Below the pieces are notes generated by a model. The model searched no databases. It saw nothing but the letters and a program-made list of their open reading frames with translations, and was not told the DNA's origin. A stretch of 5,662 nt of DNA, from NCBI GenBank assembly GCA_012840905.1, contig DUVT01000206.1, positions 1 to 5,662 on the forward strand, written 5' to 3'. The position numbers and the translations under genes are program-made. Shown in pieces: positions 5,575-5,662 of the stretch (positions are counted from its first letter, which is position 1; every line of letters starts with the position of its first letter). The stretch comes from Acholeplasmataceae bacterium. Its GTDB lineage: Bacteria > Bacillota_I > Bacilli_A > ML615J-28 > CAG-698.

Positions 5575-5583
5575 AAGGGGGAG
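5575..5583 (+). promoter_or_regulatory. Ribosome binding site deciding the GTG start of spoIIAA
   Basis: AAGGGGGAG lies eight bases before GTG 5592-5594. An ATG at 5585-5587 is in another frame and stops after 11 codons, so the GTG is the start served by this site. Confidence 0.8.
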
Positions 5584-5591
5584 TATGAAAA

Positions 5592-5662
5592 GTGTTATTA
5601 AATGTTCAAATGTTGATTAAAAAGAATATCTTGTATGTGCGTTTAGATGGTGAATTGGATCA
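5592..5662 (+). CDS. spoIIAA: Anti-sigma F factor antagonist SpoIIAA (partial, N-terminus only)
   Basis: SpoIIAA is the STAS-domain protein that, when dephosphorylated by SpoIIE, binds the anti-sigma kinase SpoIIAB and frees SigF in the forespore. Only 23 full codons plus two bases of the next are present. They read (M)LLNVQMLIKKNILYVRL, then DGELD and a codon starting CA (His or Gln). From memory this aligns without gaps to the first 24 residues of Bacillus subtilis SpoIIAA, including the R-L-x-G-E-L-D-H core that opens the STAS fold. The alignment length agrees with a GTG start at 5592, and the Shine-Dalgarno site at 5575-5583 agrees too; an in-frame TGA at 5586-5588 closes the frame upstream. 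The phosphorylated serine lies beyond the edge. spoIIAB and sigF are expected next. A general STAS anti-anti-sigma factor (RsbV type) is the alternative; dacF upstream favours SpoIIAA. Confidence 0.88.
   Translation, partial: MLLNVQMLIKKNILYVRLDGELD

Larger units (their letters stand above)
5307..5591 (+). other. AT-rich gene-free stretch upstream of spoIIAA
   Basis: The gap between the lipoprotein stop and spoIIAA is 303 bases. After the terminator I see no credible gene on either strand. It holds two TATAAT hexamers (5494-5499, 5526-5531), an inverted repeat (5531-5571) and the spoIIAA ribosome binding site. I looked for a SigH promoter and Spo0A boxes, expected for spoIIA by analogy with Bacillus subtilis, and found no convincing copy. 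The nearest 0A-box likeness is TCGAAT at 5372-5377 in TTTCCTCGAATT, which lacks the usual TG. Confidence 0.6.

Noticed and set aside
5585..5620. ATG at 5585 as the start of the last gene
   Set aside because: That frame stops after 11 codons; the neighbouring frame from GTG 5592 aligns over its whole length with SpoIIAA.

Overview
The window is chromosomal DNA from an AT-rich (very roughly 30% G+C, judged by eye), endospore-forming Bacillota (Firmicutes). Evidence for this is the start of spoIIAA at the right edge, a proline-rich gene resembling spore-coat proteins at the left edge, strong AGGAGG-type ribosome binding sites, TTG and GTG starts, and near-consensus SigA promoters. The genus cannot be named from this sequence alone; a gut-type Bacilli, Erysipelotrichia or Clostridia lineage is plausible.

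Layout, left to right: (1) a truncated minus-strand gene for a Pro/Met-rich, coat-like protein (1-220), with a possible mother-cell promoter; (2) a divergent region (221-331); (3) glpK, glycerol kinase (332-1828); (4) 53 bases later dacF, a D-Ala-D-Ala carboxypeptidase (1882-3114), closed by a strong terminator; (5) a two-gene membrane unit with its own near-perfect SigA promoter, a TM2-domain protein (3220-3555) and a DUF2752 protein starting one base later (3557-3925), ended by a hairpin; (6) a single gene for an 86-residue four-cysteine, probably zinc-binding protein (4098-4358), with its own promoter, a dyad in the leader and a terminator; (7) a single gene for a putative 232-residue lipoprotein of unknown role (4590-5288), whose terminator overlaps its stop codon; (8) a 303-base AT-rich gap with an inverted repeat; (9) the first 24 codons of spoIIAA (5592-5662), which should continue into spoIIAB and sigF.

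In Bacillus subtilis dacF lies directly upstream of spoIIAA-spoIIAB-sigF. Here that order and direction are kept, but dacF and spoIIAA are separated by about 2.5 kb holding three self-contained transcription units. The genes do not form one obvious pathway: glycerol phosphorylation, peptidoglycan trimming, two small membrane proteins, a zinc protein, a lipoprotein and the sporulation switch. I see no CRISPR array, tRNA, rRNA, insertion sequence or recognisable defence system. The least explained items are the four-cysteine protein with its leader dyad, the lipoprotein, and the inverted repeat in front of spoIIAA.
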